Below are positions 10,751 to 21,949 of a stretch of 28,181 nt of DNA, piece after piece. The stretch comes from Silene noctiflora (taxonomy: Eukaryota > Streptophyta > Magnoliopsida > Caryophyllales > Caryophyllaceae). Position numbers and translations under genes: made by a program. The notes beneath the pieces were generated by a model. The model had not been told where the DNA came from. It saw nothing but the letters and a program-made list of their open reading frames with translations, and ran no database searches. Location of the stretch: the NCBI GenBank assembly GCA_009801015.1, contig VHZZ01001279.1, forward strand, positions 20,993 through 49,173. The letters are read 5' to 3'. Position 1 is the first letter of the stretch, and each line of letters opens with the position of its first letter.

Positions 10751-12109
10751 GGTCATTGATTAATACGATACATCATTATTATAGGGTAAACTAACATCTA
10801 AGTAATTTAAGAAATGCAATAATCTAAATATCTTATACTCTAATATTATTACGATATTATCTCAAATATTATGCTCAGGAAGACATTTCGATATCTCGAC
10901 AATATCTCAACAGATTATAACCCACCCTAAACTATCCAAATGACGTAACCCATAGCCACCCTAAATAACCTATAACTAAAATGGTCCGTCGTGAACAAAT
11001 TGATTAGTTGTCTAAATTGAGACTATATAAATGAATTTAGGATAAGATTTGGATGGATAGTATGAGTCCTTCCATGTTCTACATCAGCGGTCTAAAGATG
11101 GAAGAACATTTTATTAGTATCCACCTTGGGCTCAACAAGTGATATCAGATCCCAGCTCGACTTGGGCTAGGGCATAAGAAGAAGAATGAGGCTCCAGAGT
11201 TGATGGGTGGCGTATGCTATACAGCGTGAAACTCCTAAAGCTCAAGGGGATGGTGAGACGGTCATGAGGACAATGTCAAATTACGGATAGAAATATCAAG
11301 TGAAAATAATATCCGGTGTTCATTCCAGTGTTATAATTTATAAATATGAATTTGAATTTGTATGCAATTATGTAAACCAGATTCATACATCAACCACATT
11401 GTCATTTCCATGAAGCATGTGTTTATTTTTCTGTGGTGATAAAATCCCTGTTAGAATACTACTCGTCTGTGTCGTTTTCGGTTTGGGTATACAATCCCTG
11501 AAAGAGGTGTTTATACCCATGGGATTAACAGACCTTTATCAAAAAGATGATGATTGTCGTGGTGCCCTCTTTTAATTATTTAGTATATACACATTATTTT
11601 AAGCCTCTTTGTTTGTCTTCATCCACAACTACGTAATCTCGTCATCATACTGCAATTGGCAACATTTGCCTTTTTAAAATAATAGTTAATCCAACTATCA
11701 CAATCATTTAGAAGATCATGGAGATATGAGGAAGGTTTAGAAAAAACAAGTTTGCTTAATACATATTCCCTTATTTGTTTGCTTTTCTTTATTAGACATG
11801 TCTTTAATGATTTATTTGATCATCTAATATAATTTTATTATTTTCCACTTATTATCTAATAACACTATCCTCAAATCATCTCCTCCCCTTTTCTTAATCT
11901 TTACAAAATTAAGTTAAAAACAAAGATAAACAAATAATATGGACAAAGAAAGTAATAATGTTCATACTGGTGACCATAACTTAGCAATATGTGGCCGTGT
12001 CTTTTCGTAAATACATGCAGCCTATCAGTATTGGGGAATATATTATAAATTAACAATGTTATACTGAGTTTTAATATTGACCAAATAATTTAAAATCACA
12101 ATTTTTTTA
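10751..12109. other. Intergenic, no supported gene
   Basis: The segment 11040-11290 includes TGATATCAGATCC at 11140-11152. This resembles a decayed initiator-tRNA-Met primer-binding site (TGGTATCAGAGC) after a LTR-like CTCAACAAG, so an old LTR-element remnant is possible but unproven. The remainder is AT-rich with nothing recognised. Confidence 0.45.
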
Positions 12110-12363
12110 TCAGCGTTTGAATGATCTCTTAAAGAGTATTTTGGACAGAGCATCAGCAACACGGCTTGTGGATCGCTTCTCAAAAACAATCTTGACACGA
12201 GGAAAGACTCTTATACAATCTCTACACCCATGATAATGTTAGTATAAGGACCAGAAGGAGCGGAATTTCCCATGATAGCATTAACAACAAGAATGCAATT
12301 CGAGCTCACAATATAATTACCCGGGGTGTTAACCGTAAACAAAAGACTTTTCCTCATCGCAAG

Positions 12364-13198
12364 AACCTCACTAGGCCTGGTCAAAGGTGCGGGTCGACCC
12401 GCCAGTGGACCCGCCTTGCACCCGGACCCATCAGACCCGGACATGGAACCGGCCCGGCCCGTTTATACCACATGACCGGGTCCGGGTCAGAATTTTTAAA
12501 CCCGGCCCGTTAGGTGACCCGTCTCAGTAACCCGCCCAACCCTCCCCCAGACCCGGACTCATTATTAAAAAAAATGGCAAACCGAGAAACATTCATATGG
12601 AGGTACTTCCACAAAATCTCGGTTTCAAATACAAATAATGAATTCAAGTGTATTTGCAAGGTTTGTGAAATTAATAACATTACTAGAGACTACAAATGGA
12701 GCATCGATGGAGGCTACGACGTTATGTATCGTCATTTAAATGATGGCTCATGGCATTACTCGTGATATTCCCGTGATATTTAAATCGAGCCATTTCAAAT
12801 TTAAATATCTATTTCCGTCATCATTATGTATGTCAAATAATTATGTAATTTAATTACAAATTTATCGAATGTACGTTATAATTACGAAATACAGAATAAA
12901 ATAAATCTTTTCGATTACGTAAACAATTTCTCATTTTGATTTTTTTAAAACATGGGCTGCCAACATGGACTCGACCCGTCAGACCCGGCACGCCAGACCC
13001 GCCCAGACCCGTCATTCAACCTGTCTGTTTACCCTTCCGGCTCGGTTCCGGGTTGGCCATCACNTGGCCCGGCCCGACCCGTGACGACCCGCCACTATAC
13101 ACCGGGCCGTGTCCGGTTCACTAGCCAATTAACCCGGCCCGCCCTTGACCCGCACCGGACCCGGACGACCCGCACTAATGACCAGGCCTAAACCTCAC
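12364..13198 (+). mobile_element. hAT-superfamily element (819 bp) with 8-bp target duplication
   Basis: The body 12372-13190 has terminal inverted repeats starting TAGGCCTGGTCA: perfect for 12 bp, then continuing as GTGCGGGTCG after three mismatches. It is flanked by perfect 8-bp direct repeats AACCTCAC (12364-12371 and 13191-13198), the hallmark length for hAT. Subterminal regions on both sides are dense in GACCCG/CGGGTC words, plausible transposase-binding sites. Only a BED zinc-finger fragment of the transposase remains, so the copy is non-autonomous. The clean duplication points to a younger age than its RNase H-like host sequence. One ambiguous base lies at 13064. Confidence 0.92.
12574..12765 (+). 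CDS. BED-type zinc-finger remnant of hAT transposase (63 aa)
   Basis: The ATG at 12574 opens 63 codons ending in TGA. The pattern is that of an N-terminal BED finger: W9-x2-F12 near the start, then C28-x2-C31 and H54 with H61, giving C-x2-C-x22-H-x6-H. BED fingers bind the ends of hAT elements. It lies between the two subterminal GACCCG-rich regions. The dimerisation and catalytic parts of a hAT transposase (normally 600 or more residues) are absent. It could be a stub left by internal deletion, or a small DNA-binding protein if expressed. The frame can be extended upstream to about 12514 without an ATG. Confidence 0.6.
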   Translation: MANRETFIWRYFHKISVSNTNNEFKCICKVCEINNITRDYKWSIDGGYDVMYRHLNDGSWHYS

Positions 13199-13342
13199 TC
13201 ATAAAAGGGTTATGAACAAGGACCCGACAAGGCTAATTAACCCTGGAACCACACATCGGAAGAGGAACGAGAAACACAAGTAAGACTGGCCAAGGAAAAG
13301 GAAGGACATAAGGCCGCATCTACATTGATCATAGACAAATTA

Positions 13343-14474
13343 TGTAACACCCACTCTTGCCCGGCCGAGGAATCAGGAGTGTCACCATCTCGATGGCCCG
13401 AGGTAGTGAATCAGAACTCCAATTTAATAACATTTTATTAAAGTCCATGTTAATGAATTACATAAATGAGAGATAGAAAATAAAAAGCGTAATGCCTCAA
13501 CTACTACAACCCCTCTATCTAGACTAACATGTGACTACTAGACTCAACTCTGTATGTCCATGGCTCGACCCATATCCCGATCGTCATCAAGTCCAAACCT
13601 GTACTTCAGCTGCTCCTCATATGATCGGAAATATCACATAAATCATCACAGGCCACCCCAATTAAAGAAGGTGAAAGTTAACATAGAGTCAACACACGTC
13701 AGTTTCAATAATACAAATACTCACGACACGGTACCAATATAATGCAATGTAAAGAGTGCGTGAAATGCATGTGAATCACACAAGTCTCCTCCAAACACAA
13801 CTCCCATCCAATTCAACCCGGTGACGACATCGCAAAATCGCCACCAACAGTCGGACCGCAGTCCGTAAAAGGTACCCATGACATACACGGAATACCGAGC
13901 CTGGGCGGTAACCGGACCCTTGCTAGATTTGTGACACCACACGAATTCTACAACATGAACCCTAATTTCGAAATAGGCGGTTTTGGGGCGAAATTCAACA
14001 TTTAAATTTCATATTTGTCATAAATAATGTTGTATAAAACCAATTACTACTATAAATTAAACAATATCATGCAAATAGGTGGTGAAAATTGAAGAAATTA
14101 GTCTAAACATAAAGAAAATCATATTGGAGAAAAAAGAGAGAGAAATTACTTACTTTGAATAATTAGTAAAGGATTCAGAAGAAAGAATGGAATGAAAAGC
14201 TTGAATTCAACTAATGGAGTGCAACAATAGGGCTTTTGGAGTGTTTTTGGAGAGTTTTGTTGTTTTAGAAGATGAAGAATGAAGAAAAATGAAGAAGATA
14301 ACGTAGTAACAAGAAGAACACGACTCCCGAAAATTACTGCCCAGAATTTTGCACTCGGTTGATTGTCCCAACTTCAGAAATTTTCCAGATTTCTGGAAAG
14401 TGGTCCACTCGATAGAGTACCTTGGTACACTTGATACTTGATTGAGTGCTTCACCGTGGTTTGAAATTCCTGAT
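13343..14474 (-). mobile_element. LTR fragment, Ty3/gypsy-type, minus strand
   Basis: Read on the minus strand it ends GTGGGTGTTACA at 13343, the terminus shared by the other LTRs in this window. It carries the block CTACCTCGGG...GAGATGG (hairpin at 13389-13402) and a block starting GATATTTCCGATCATATG that it shares with the LTR at 16731-18055. It lies directly against the RNase H-like fragment on one side and against a plus-strand LTR start at 14475 on the other. It is a fossil fragment, broken, without internal coding sequence. Confidence 0.7.
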
Positions 14475-15382
14475 GTAATACCCCTAACTTTCTTAGCTTT
14501 GCACTTGACTGAGTACAGCAGAGTACTCGACCGAGTGGCCCTCACTCGACTGAGTGTCAACTGGGTTTAACCTATATTTTGTTTAGGTGTCACTCGGCCG
14601 AGTGGCTGGTGCACTCGACCGAGTGCGGTGCACGCGACCGGGTGCCTTTGTACACTCGACCGAGTGTACAGGTCCAGACCCAAGTTCCGCGTGTTGGGCT
14701 CCGTGTTTTGGATCTTGCTATATAAGCTCCCATTTGAGTTTCTCCTTCATTTTGTAAATCCTAAAATCTCTCTATACTCAATCTCTACCACCATAAACCC
14801 TCTCAATTCCTCTCAAACCTTATCCTTTGGAAATTTTCTCTTATCTTAGGAGATTTGCATCTAAGTTTCACTCTTTATCATTTCTTTACATTATAAGTTG
14901 TTATTTACTATTTTTCCTCCTTTTATTTACTAGTAGTAACCCTGGATTTTGGGGTTTTATGGGTATTGTTAAGATTATAATTAGTATTATAAGAAATTAA
15001 AGGGTAATAATAAGGGTTTTTGTATAATAAATAAAAGAGTATAAGATGTATTGTGATGGTAATTATGTGATTTATATAGGATGAGACAGTTTCATGAGAT
15101 GGACCTTGCCTGTTTTGAGTTGCTTATGGAATATGCTACAAGGTAGGATTTTCCTACTCGGTTTCAATAATATGGATGTTTACATGTCTTGCATTATTGT
15201 TGGAATTGCATTATCACATGAATTTGAATAATTGTCATTATGGCGGAATTGCATTGTAACATGATATTGGGTAGTTGGTGTCGAATTCATATTATTGCTT
15301 GAGTTGCATTATAATATGAGGATGAATAATGGTTGTGGTCTCATAGTATTGTCAGAGTTGCATTATAACATGATAAGGAGAT
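14475..15382 (+). mobile_element. LTR fragment, Ty3/gypsy-type, plus strand
   Basis: It begins with an LTR-like terminus TGTAATACCCC. A U3-like segment with repeated ACTCGACCGAGT motifs follows (14505-14668), then a TATA-like box CTATATAAGC near 14719-14728. Its later part (AGGATGAGACAGTTTCATGAG, ACTCGGTTTCAATAAT) matches the minus-strand LTR at 16731-18055, so the two are one subfamily in opposite orientation. A solo LTR interrupts it at 15383. Confidence 0.65.
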
Positions 15383-16671
15383 TGCAATGATTGCAATACC
15401 TCGGTTTCTGAATAGAGGAATCGGTCGAGTAAGCTGTACTCGACCAAGTAGGGTGTTAGGTGTTTTCTGGCAAGCTACTGCATGTGAGCACTTGGCCAGT
15501 ATGCGAGGTAATCGGTCGAGTAGGGCATACTCGGTCGAGTATGTCAGGTACTCGACCGAGTATCCGGTCTGACGAGTCGTTTTTCCGCTGTCTGATTAGA
15601 GTGATACGAGATTATATATATTACGTTAAAACATTTCATAATCAGTTTTTCTAATCTAAACACTTCTCAAATCTCCTCCCCAATCACTCTAATCACCTTG
15701 CAAGCGGGATCTAGTCTTTGTTGTCGGATTTTCCTTTCGTGCGTCGGTATTTCGGTAAGTTCGCTTCCGCTAGATTGTAATTGTTATGATATTTTAAACC
15801 CTAGGTTGGGTTAGATTGGAGGTTTTATTAGTTATTTGTGAATGATTGATATGGTATTTTTTTATTATCCTTGTTAGGTGACAAATTTGTATAGGAGAGA
15901 TTCTAGCCACCTTGTTGTTGTTGTGGAACCCGAATAAGGTATGGTTTCCCTACTCAACCATCTGTGTGTAAGTTATGTTTATGGTTTGCGTATGATTATA
16001 TTATAATGTGTGGAGTATGAGTATCGTAACTGGTTGTATGGATTGTGGAGCCATTGTTGGGTGATGGTCTTCACCCCCTTGTTCGTCCCTTGTGGTCCCG
16101 TCACAATGGGGATGTGCACATTAATGACCTGGGTACACTCGTTGCGATGAGTGAGGCTGAGGTGGCAAGGCTGCGGTCTCCCACTAGTGGTGTGGGTACC
16201 TGTTGAGATGGGTAACTTGGCAGGTCTGACTGAGTTCAGACGGTTATATTGAGTACAGATCGGTGGATGGCGATTGATTGTATTATTGTTATGGTTTCAT
16301 AGCTTGTGTGATGATCAGTTAGTTGGCCCCTATTTTGTGTTATGAACCTGCGGTGATCCATTGGGTAATGGTGAGCATATTTCTAGCAGGTTTACTGGTT
16401 GAGCTTATACGGGACGGACGGGCGAACCACGATTCTAGCTAGTTTCCGCTGCCACTTAGTTATAGCTCACTTTTGTCAGAGATTGTATTGTTGGTTTTGC
16501 TTTTTGGATTTCAGAGGTTATTTTGTAATAACTTAAGCCGTTTTATATTATGTTAAGTTTTTTCATTGTCTATTTGATGCATACTACCTCGGGCAACCGA
16601 GATGGTAACACCTTCATTTGCTAAGGTAGGCTTTGGTAAGACACTTTGATAGATGAGGGTGTTACAGAGAT
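15378..16671 (+). mobile_element. Solo LTR (1284 bp) with 5-bp target duplication
   Basis: The body 15383-16666 begins TGCAATG and ends GTGTTACA. It is flanked by GAGAT at 15378-15382 and 16667-16671. It contains U3-like ACTCGACCGAGT motifs (15420-15562), a TATA-like tract near 15609-15622, the shared 16-mer GATGTGCACATTAATG at 16111-16126 and the hairpin block at 16588-16601. It is related to the LTRs of the gypsy element further right but clearly diverged from them. A fossil formed by LTR-LTR recombination. Confidence 0.78.
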
Positions 16672-16730
16672 ATGGTATTGATGAGGGTAAAAGTCGTCAC
16701 ACCTATCAAACAAATTTATAACTCGATACC
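16672..16730. other. Short host segment between LTR insertions
   Basis: Fifty-nine bases ending ACTCGATACC. The segment from 26748 (ATACCCAACTACTATAG) reads as its natural continuation, which suggests that everything between 16731 and 26747 was inserted into one older sequence. Confidence 0.45.
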
Positions 16731-18055
16731 TGTAACACCCCAATTATCCGACCAAGACAACTGAAGGGATACCATCGCGGTTTCCCGAGATAGTGATTCC
16801 AAAACTCTAATCATAGAACATTTTATTAAAAATTAATGTTTATATACACAAAAGAAATATACAATATAGATATAATGAAATACAACTCGACTAGGTCTAA
16901 ATCATCTACCTAGTTACTATATACTCGACTCCAAGTCCGTGGCGTGGTCCGAATCCCGATCATGCTATATATAAACCTGTAAAATAAACTGCTCCCCATA
17001 TGATCGGAAATATCATATGGATCGACACATGCCATCCCGGGAATAGGTGACAATTTACACATAGCCACACATGGTCAGTTTCAATAATATAATCAATCAC
17101 GTAAGACAATAGACATGAATATGAAATGCAATGATGAATGCACAAACACAAGTCTCCAGTTATCACCACTCCACAACCAACACACTGGTACCAGGGATAA
17201 ACCCACGGTACCCACAACCCGGTGACGACACCGCAGCATCGGCCACCAAAACAACCGGACCGCAGCCCGTAAGAAGGTACTCTAGACACACCGGTGGTAC
17301 TGGGCCCGAGAGCAACTCAGATCCCCTTCCAGACGACGTGACTCAACCTCACGTTTCTCTCCATAACCCAAGCCATTAATGTGCACATCTCTCTTGGAGT
17401 GGGAAGCTTCAAGAGGCGACCCGAGCGTGAGACGGTCTCCCAACCGCCTCACGTCTCCAAAACAAGTATCGTCACAACTCCACCAACAATCTCCAACATC
17501 CACCACAAACACATATATCGCAACATACAACATAATATGCCAATTATACAAGTATATCATGGATTGTGAATCTTAACATGCCAAACATAATTATATCAAT
17601 AAGTTCTCATTTTCATGTTATAATGCATTTCCACCCATAATATGAGATTATCCATCAATTATCCAATCATCATGATATGATACGATTATGCCAACACAAG
17701 AGACTAATACACATTTCCACATACATGTTATAATACAACCCGACCATCATAATTATCCCCTTAATGATGGAATTAATCACTAAGCATGTTATAATGCAAA
17801 TGTTTCATTCATGTGAGCCTAATTACAACATCAACAACAACACATACATCATTTATATTATTGAAACCGAGTAGGATTAACCTATCTTTTAGCATACTCC
17901 ATAAGCTAGTCCAAGACACTAAGAATCCATCTCATAAAACCGTCTCATCCTACAATAATCATATAATAAATATCATAATACATCCTATATTATTATACTA
18001 AGTAAAACCCCTTATTATTACCCTTTAATTACTCATTTAACTAATTAAAATCATA
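16731..18055 (-). mobile_element. LTR fragment, Ty3/gypsy-type, minus strand
   Basis: On the minus strand it ends GGGGTGTTACA at 16731. It has the hairpin block (16776-16789), the shared 16-mer GATGTGCACATTAATG (17374-17389) and a block around 16990-17012 in common with the LTR at 13343-14474. At 18056 the sequence switches to plus-strand LTR of a different subfamily. It is a fossil piece with no coding capacity; the short frames seen here are incidental. Confidence 0.7.
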
Positions 18056-19508
18056 GTAGCTTAATCACTTTTTTACAAAAAACTAAATTATGTTACTGCT
18101 TCTCTTCTATTCCTATCGATTCGAGGCTTGAGTTCGTCACTTTTGGGGATTTTAACATCGTTGTGTTCATAATCGTCGGGGTAAGTTTATTGGCTTAGTC
18201 TTTTGTGATTTGTTTTAGATGGGTGAAACCCTAATTTGAGTATTTTAGGGGTTTGGAGGTTTTGGGGATTAGATTGTATTTTCCATTGTTTTGATCGATT
18301 GCTATAATTCTAGGAGGAGATTTTGTAGAGGAAGCCTTCTCGACATTTTGTTGTATCGCGTGGATTGCTGTTCAGGTAAGGTTTCCCTACTCAGTTGGTT
18401 GTATATCAGTATGATGTATGATGTGACGATCTTTGTTATTATTTTATGATTGAGATATGATGATGTTATTGTATTGGTGTTGGTATTGTTATTGTCATTG
18501 GTATTGGTATTGGAATTGGTATTGTAAGCCATTATTGCGAGAGATGGTTTCACCTCCATTGTTCGCCTCTTGTGTTTCTCGACGCAAGGGGGGATGTGCA
18601 CATTAATGAACTTGGGTTTGATCGTTGCGATGAGCGGAGATTTTGGTGGTAAGGCTGCGATTCCCACTGGTGGTGTGGATTACCTGCTGCGATGGGTAAT
18701 CTAGCAGGGCTACACACCTCGGTGTGTATTCGGTTACTGGTTACTATGGAGTAGGGAGATATTGGTTACGATTACTGTGGATGCTTATGTTTTGTTATTA
18801 TATTATATTGTTATATAGTTGGCTGACTCCGTTTATGTTTTTAGAACTGTGGTGATCTATTCGGGGATGGTGAGCAGTTGGTTTAGCAAGTGATGATGGA
18901 TGTCAGTGTTGATATTGCTGCAGGGTTTGGCAGGGCTGAGTCATCACCAGTCTTTTTGTAGTCTAGCTTCCGCCAGATGTTGTTTGATACTTTTATTACA
19001 TTTTGGATTTTCTAGTTGTATTCGCATTTTGAGACTTATAATCAGTTTATTAAATTTAATCTTTAAATTATGTTTCATTATGGTTTCTATGATGTACACT
19101 ACCTCGGGTAACCGAGATGGTAGCACTCTTATACCTTGAGGTAGTCCTTGATAAGGTACCTTGAAGTATGGGGGTGTTACAAATGCAGTTCTCAGCAATG
19201 ACCAGTTTTCGTAAAACAGTCATATATCACTCATTTCTTTGTCATTTTGAGAGTGTGACCTACCCTTGGAGTCTTAAGAGAACAAGCTATCATCTCCAAT
19301 TGGAATCAGTTCAATAACATGTCTAGATATCAAGTCATGATAGTTTTAGGACGAGCCTTCTATAGGCGGACATTATAACAACTCCACTAAGTCTATTATA
19401 GGTTATACTCAGTCCACTTTATAGTCATACTTCATTCTCGAGCAGACAAGGGTCCTTTCACGTATCCCCAAGGGTACTTTGCGGGTCCCAAAATATCCTG
19501 GTGTTACA
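18056..19508 (+). repeat. 5' LTR copy of the gypsy element
   Basis: It aligns along its length with 25334-26747 of the 3' LTR. It holds the shared 16-mer GATGTGCACATTAATG (18593-18608), the GNRA-type hairpin (19103-19116), a first GTGTTACA ending at 19181, then a 327-bp tail ending in a second GTGTTACA at 19508. The primer-binding site follows three bases later, which fixes this as the functional LTR edge. Confidence 0.85.
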
Positions 19509-19511
19509 AAG

Positions 19512-19523
19512 TGGTATCAGAGC
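19512..19523 (+). promoter_or_regulatory. Primer-binding site for initiator tRNA-Met
   Basis: TGGTATCAGAGC is the standard plant LTR-retrotransposon primer site, complementary to the 3' end of initiator tRNA-Met. Its place three bases after the LTR end confirms the element's orientation. Confidence 0.93.
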
Positions 19524-19877
19524 GACGATTTTGGAACCTAGAACCAATGAAAAAAAATGAACATAGAGTGTCCAAATCAAATGAACCCGAGTAGGAGTTG
19601 TTTAGAGCTACCACAAAGGCTTGGAGACGTCATAAAGCTGCATTTTGCCTTTAAAACTTTGAACTGGTCACTATGGGGTGTCAAGGGTTGTTGTATGCTT
19701 ATATGTTTCATATGTATGTTGGATGTTACATGTATGAGTTGAATGGGAGATCTGTGGAGTATGTGGAGTATGTGGTTATGTGTTGAAATGCTGAGCATGG
19801 TTGGACAGTTTGTAGTATGCGTAATTATGTGTTACAACTATGATTTGTTTGAGCATGGGGTAGTTCAAATTTGGCAT

Positions 19878-20185
19878 GACTCGACCGAGTGATGGGAACT
19901 CGACCGAGTACAGAGTACTCGACCGAGCCCCTGGCACTCTACCGTGTGGGTAAATTGAGTTTTTGGTACAAAAGTGCTGGAAGTTTTTGAGTCGAACGAG
20001 TGTGCGAGGCACTCGATCGAGTGGGATGTACTTGACCGAGTACGTTACGTGTTTTCTGGTATTTTCTGGTCAGGTTCTGGAACAGTTGAACTCAACCGAG
20101 TACATATGTGACTCGACCGAGTTGAGTGTGCTCGACCGAGTGTCCTTAGCACTCGACCGAGTGTCCTTGTCACTCGACCAAGTGC
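19878..20185 (+). repeat. Array of ACTCGACCGAGT near-palindromes in the leader
   Basis: About ten copies, four exact and the others with small differences, spaced about 19 to 21 bases apart in runs. They lie between the primer-binding site and the gag start. The same 12-mer is found in the U3-like parts of three LTRs in this window. Flanking bases differ between copies, so this is not a simple tandem duplication. Confidence 0.85.
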
Positions 20186-20261
20186 CCTTTCTAGTTGGAT
20201 ATATGTTTGTTTTTAGTCGTAGGCTATGTGTTTACGACTGTTTATCTTATATAGTTTAAAG

Positions 20262-21090
20262 ATGCCTCCAAAAAGATTAGTTGCGTACATGAGGGCTACT
20301 GAGATGAGAATTGAGGAAATTGCTCACATGATTGAGCACCAGGAGGCTCTCACTGAGGCCCTGAAGAATCTAGGGAAGGCGAAGGAGGTGGTCATCAATG
20401 CTACAAAGATGAGCACTACTATTTCGCGCTTCAACCCTACGACCTATGAGGGCACAATGACGCCAAACCTGCTGGATAAATGGCATAGGGAAATGGAGAG
20501 TGTGCTTGAGGTGGTCAACTGTTCGGAAGAAATGAAGGTAGAATAAGCTACGTTCTATCTAAGGGATGAGGCTGGAGTATGGTGGAATACGGAGAACAAA
20601 ATTTCTAGGGAGTACTAAAAGGGCTTGGGGGAACCTGCTATTCCCTGGGTTGAGTTCAAGAAGGTTATGAGGCACCAGTCGTTCCGGAACATGTTCGGAA
20701 CAAGATAAGGCCGGAGTTTGACTCCTTCCGCATGACTGAGGGTACGACCGTGGCGGAGTACTACTGCAAGTTCAATAAGCTGGCCCGTTATGTAGATGAC
20801 TTGGAGATGAACCAGTTAAGCCTAACACTCCGTTTTGAGAAGGGGTTATCGGTGAAGATCTTAGAGAGGGTAACTTCTGGGGTCCTTATGGACTTAAAGG
20901 AGGTGTATGAGAGGGCTAGGAACGCTGAGAGATTGGCCGATATGACCAAGGAGGCTAAGGAGAAAGGTGGTGAGAAAAGGAAAGATGACAGTGAGGGCAC
21001 CAGGACTTCTAGATTCATGAGGGGGAACTTCAACCAGGGGAGAGCTTCTTCTGGTGGCTTTAGATTCAATGGAGAAACGTCGTATGGGGC
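20262..21090 (+). mobile_element. gag-like region of the gypsy element
   Basis: The region opens with MPPKRLVAYMRATEM, a typical gypsy gag start, at 20262. A segment around 20430-20800 resembles the Retrotrans_gag domain (TYEGT, WHREME and a YCKFNKLARY-type motif). Towards the end it becomes Lys/Glu rich and then Arg/Gly rich. Gag would form the particle that packages the element RNA. This is a fossil copy. Confidence 0.82.
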
Positions 21091-21123
21091 ATAGGTGGTA
21101 GGATCTTCAGTGGAAACTCTGGG

Positions 21124-21870
21124 TTGCAATGCTACAACTGTGGTGGTTCTGGCCACAAGAGGTATGAGTGTATTAGTTTCGGTGGGAACGGTTTCCAGGG
21201 GCAGAGGAGAGACGACTTTTCTCAGGGACCAGGACAGAGTATGGCTAGCAACAGACCAGCTGGGTCATGGCATAGGCAAGGGAGTCAAGGCAACCACAGT
21301 AACTTCAACCGCAACAACGGTGGGAACTATCAGCGGCAGAACAGTAATGGGAATCAGAACTTGGCTGCTAAATCTACTGCATCGGCTAGCACGGTGCAGG
21401 GTGGAGGACAAAAGAACAGTGGCAAGCTGTTCATGATGGATAAGCAAGCGGTAGAGGACGATGCTCGAGTGGTCACCGATACATTCCTTATCAATAATAC
21501 TCTCTCTTTTGTTTTGTTTGATTCAGGAGCAACGCACTCTTTCGTGTCTAAGGGTCATGCAAGGGCTATAGGTCTGGGGGAGTATGAGTCTATAACGGAC
21601 GAAGTCTTTATACCGTCGGGAGAGTCTGTGTCTTATGGAGGGGTGTATAAGGGGGTGTCTATGGTTGTTGGACAAGTCAACTTTCCGGTTGATTTTTTTG
21701 AGTTTCCTATGGATGGGTTTGAGGTTATAGTCGGGATGAATTGGCTGGGGAGGTATAGTGCTACCATAGACTGTCATCAAAAGAAGGTCACTTTAAGAGG
21801 GCCTAAGGGAGTTCGAGTGTCTTACCGTGGGTTTGTGGGGTCAAACCCAAAGTCAAGATCATTGCAACAG
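21124..21870 (+). mobile_element. Zinc-knuckle and aspartic protease region
   Basis: The CCHC knuckle CYNCGGSGHKRYEC lies at 21130-21171, followed by an Asn/Gln-rich linker. A retropepsin-type active-site motif FDSGATHSF lies near 21517-21543, and VIVGMNWL near 21727-21750 is the second conserved protease motif. The knuckle binds RNA; the protease matures the polyprotein. Part of the same fossil element. Confidence 0.87.
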
Positions 21871-21949
21871 TGACTTTGAAGTCGTACCTGAGGAAGGGTT
21901 ATCCTATGATCCTTTGCCACGTGAAGGACACTAGGATAGAGGATCCACC

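Larger units (their letters stand above)
12110..13342 (-). pseudogene. RNase H-like (RVT_3) coding fragment, LINE-type, split by an hAT element
   Basis: On the minus strand, translated pieces match the RNase H domain found at the C end of plant LINE polyproteins and in related plant genes. INVDAAL near 13329-13309 would carry the first catalytic Asp. SEVLAMRKSLLFTVN spans the hAT insertion point and would carry the catalytic Glu. IVSSNCILVVNAIMGNS and PRVKIVFEKRSTSRVADALS follow, and the frame ends at 12112-12110. It is dead: there are in-frame stops (one after MGVEIV and others in the upstream part), an apparent frame change between the NVDAA part and the SEVLA part, and an 819-bp insertion. 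Position 13342 abuts LTR sequence, so the rest of the element is missing here. A stand-alone host RNase H-like gene is the alternative origin. Confidence 0.75.

Noticed and set aside
11128-11290. Second LTR retrotransposon with a primer-binding site at 11140-11152
   Set aside because: Only a mismatched primer-site word is seen; no LTR pair or coding motif was found nearby, so it is kept as a possibility only.
12936-13191. Two overlapping Pro/Arg-rich open frames
   Set aside because: They are by-products of the GACCCG-rich subterminal region of the hAT element.
18302-18667. Open frame on the minus strand that is repeated at 25536-25799
   Set aside because: The two frames resemble each other only because they lie at matching places in the two LTR copies; they run antisense and are low complexity (Asn/Thr repeats).
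19878-20185. CRISPR-like array
   Set aside because: Units are 12-base near-palindromes with irregular gaps of a few bases in a plant retroelement leader; there are no spacers of constant length and no cas genes.
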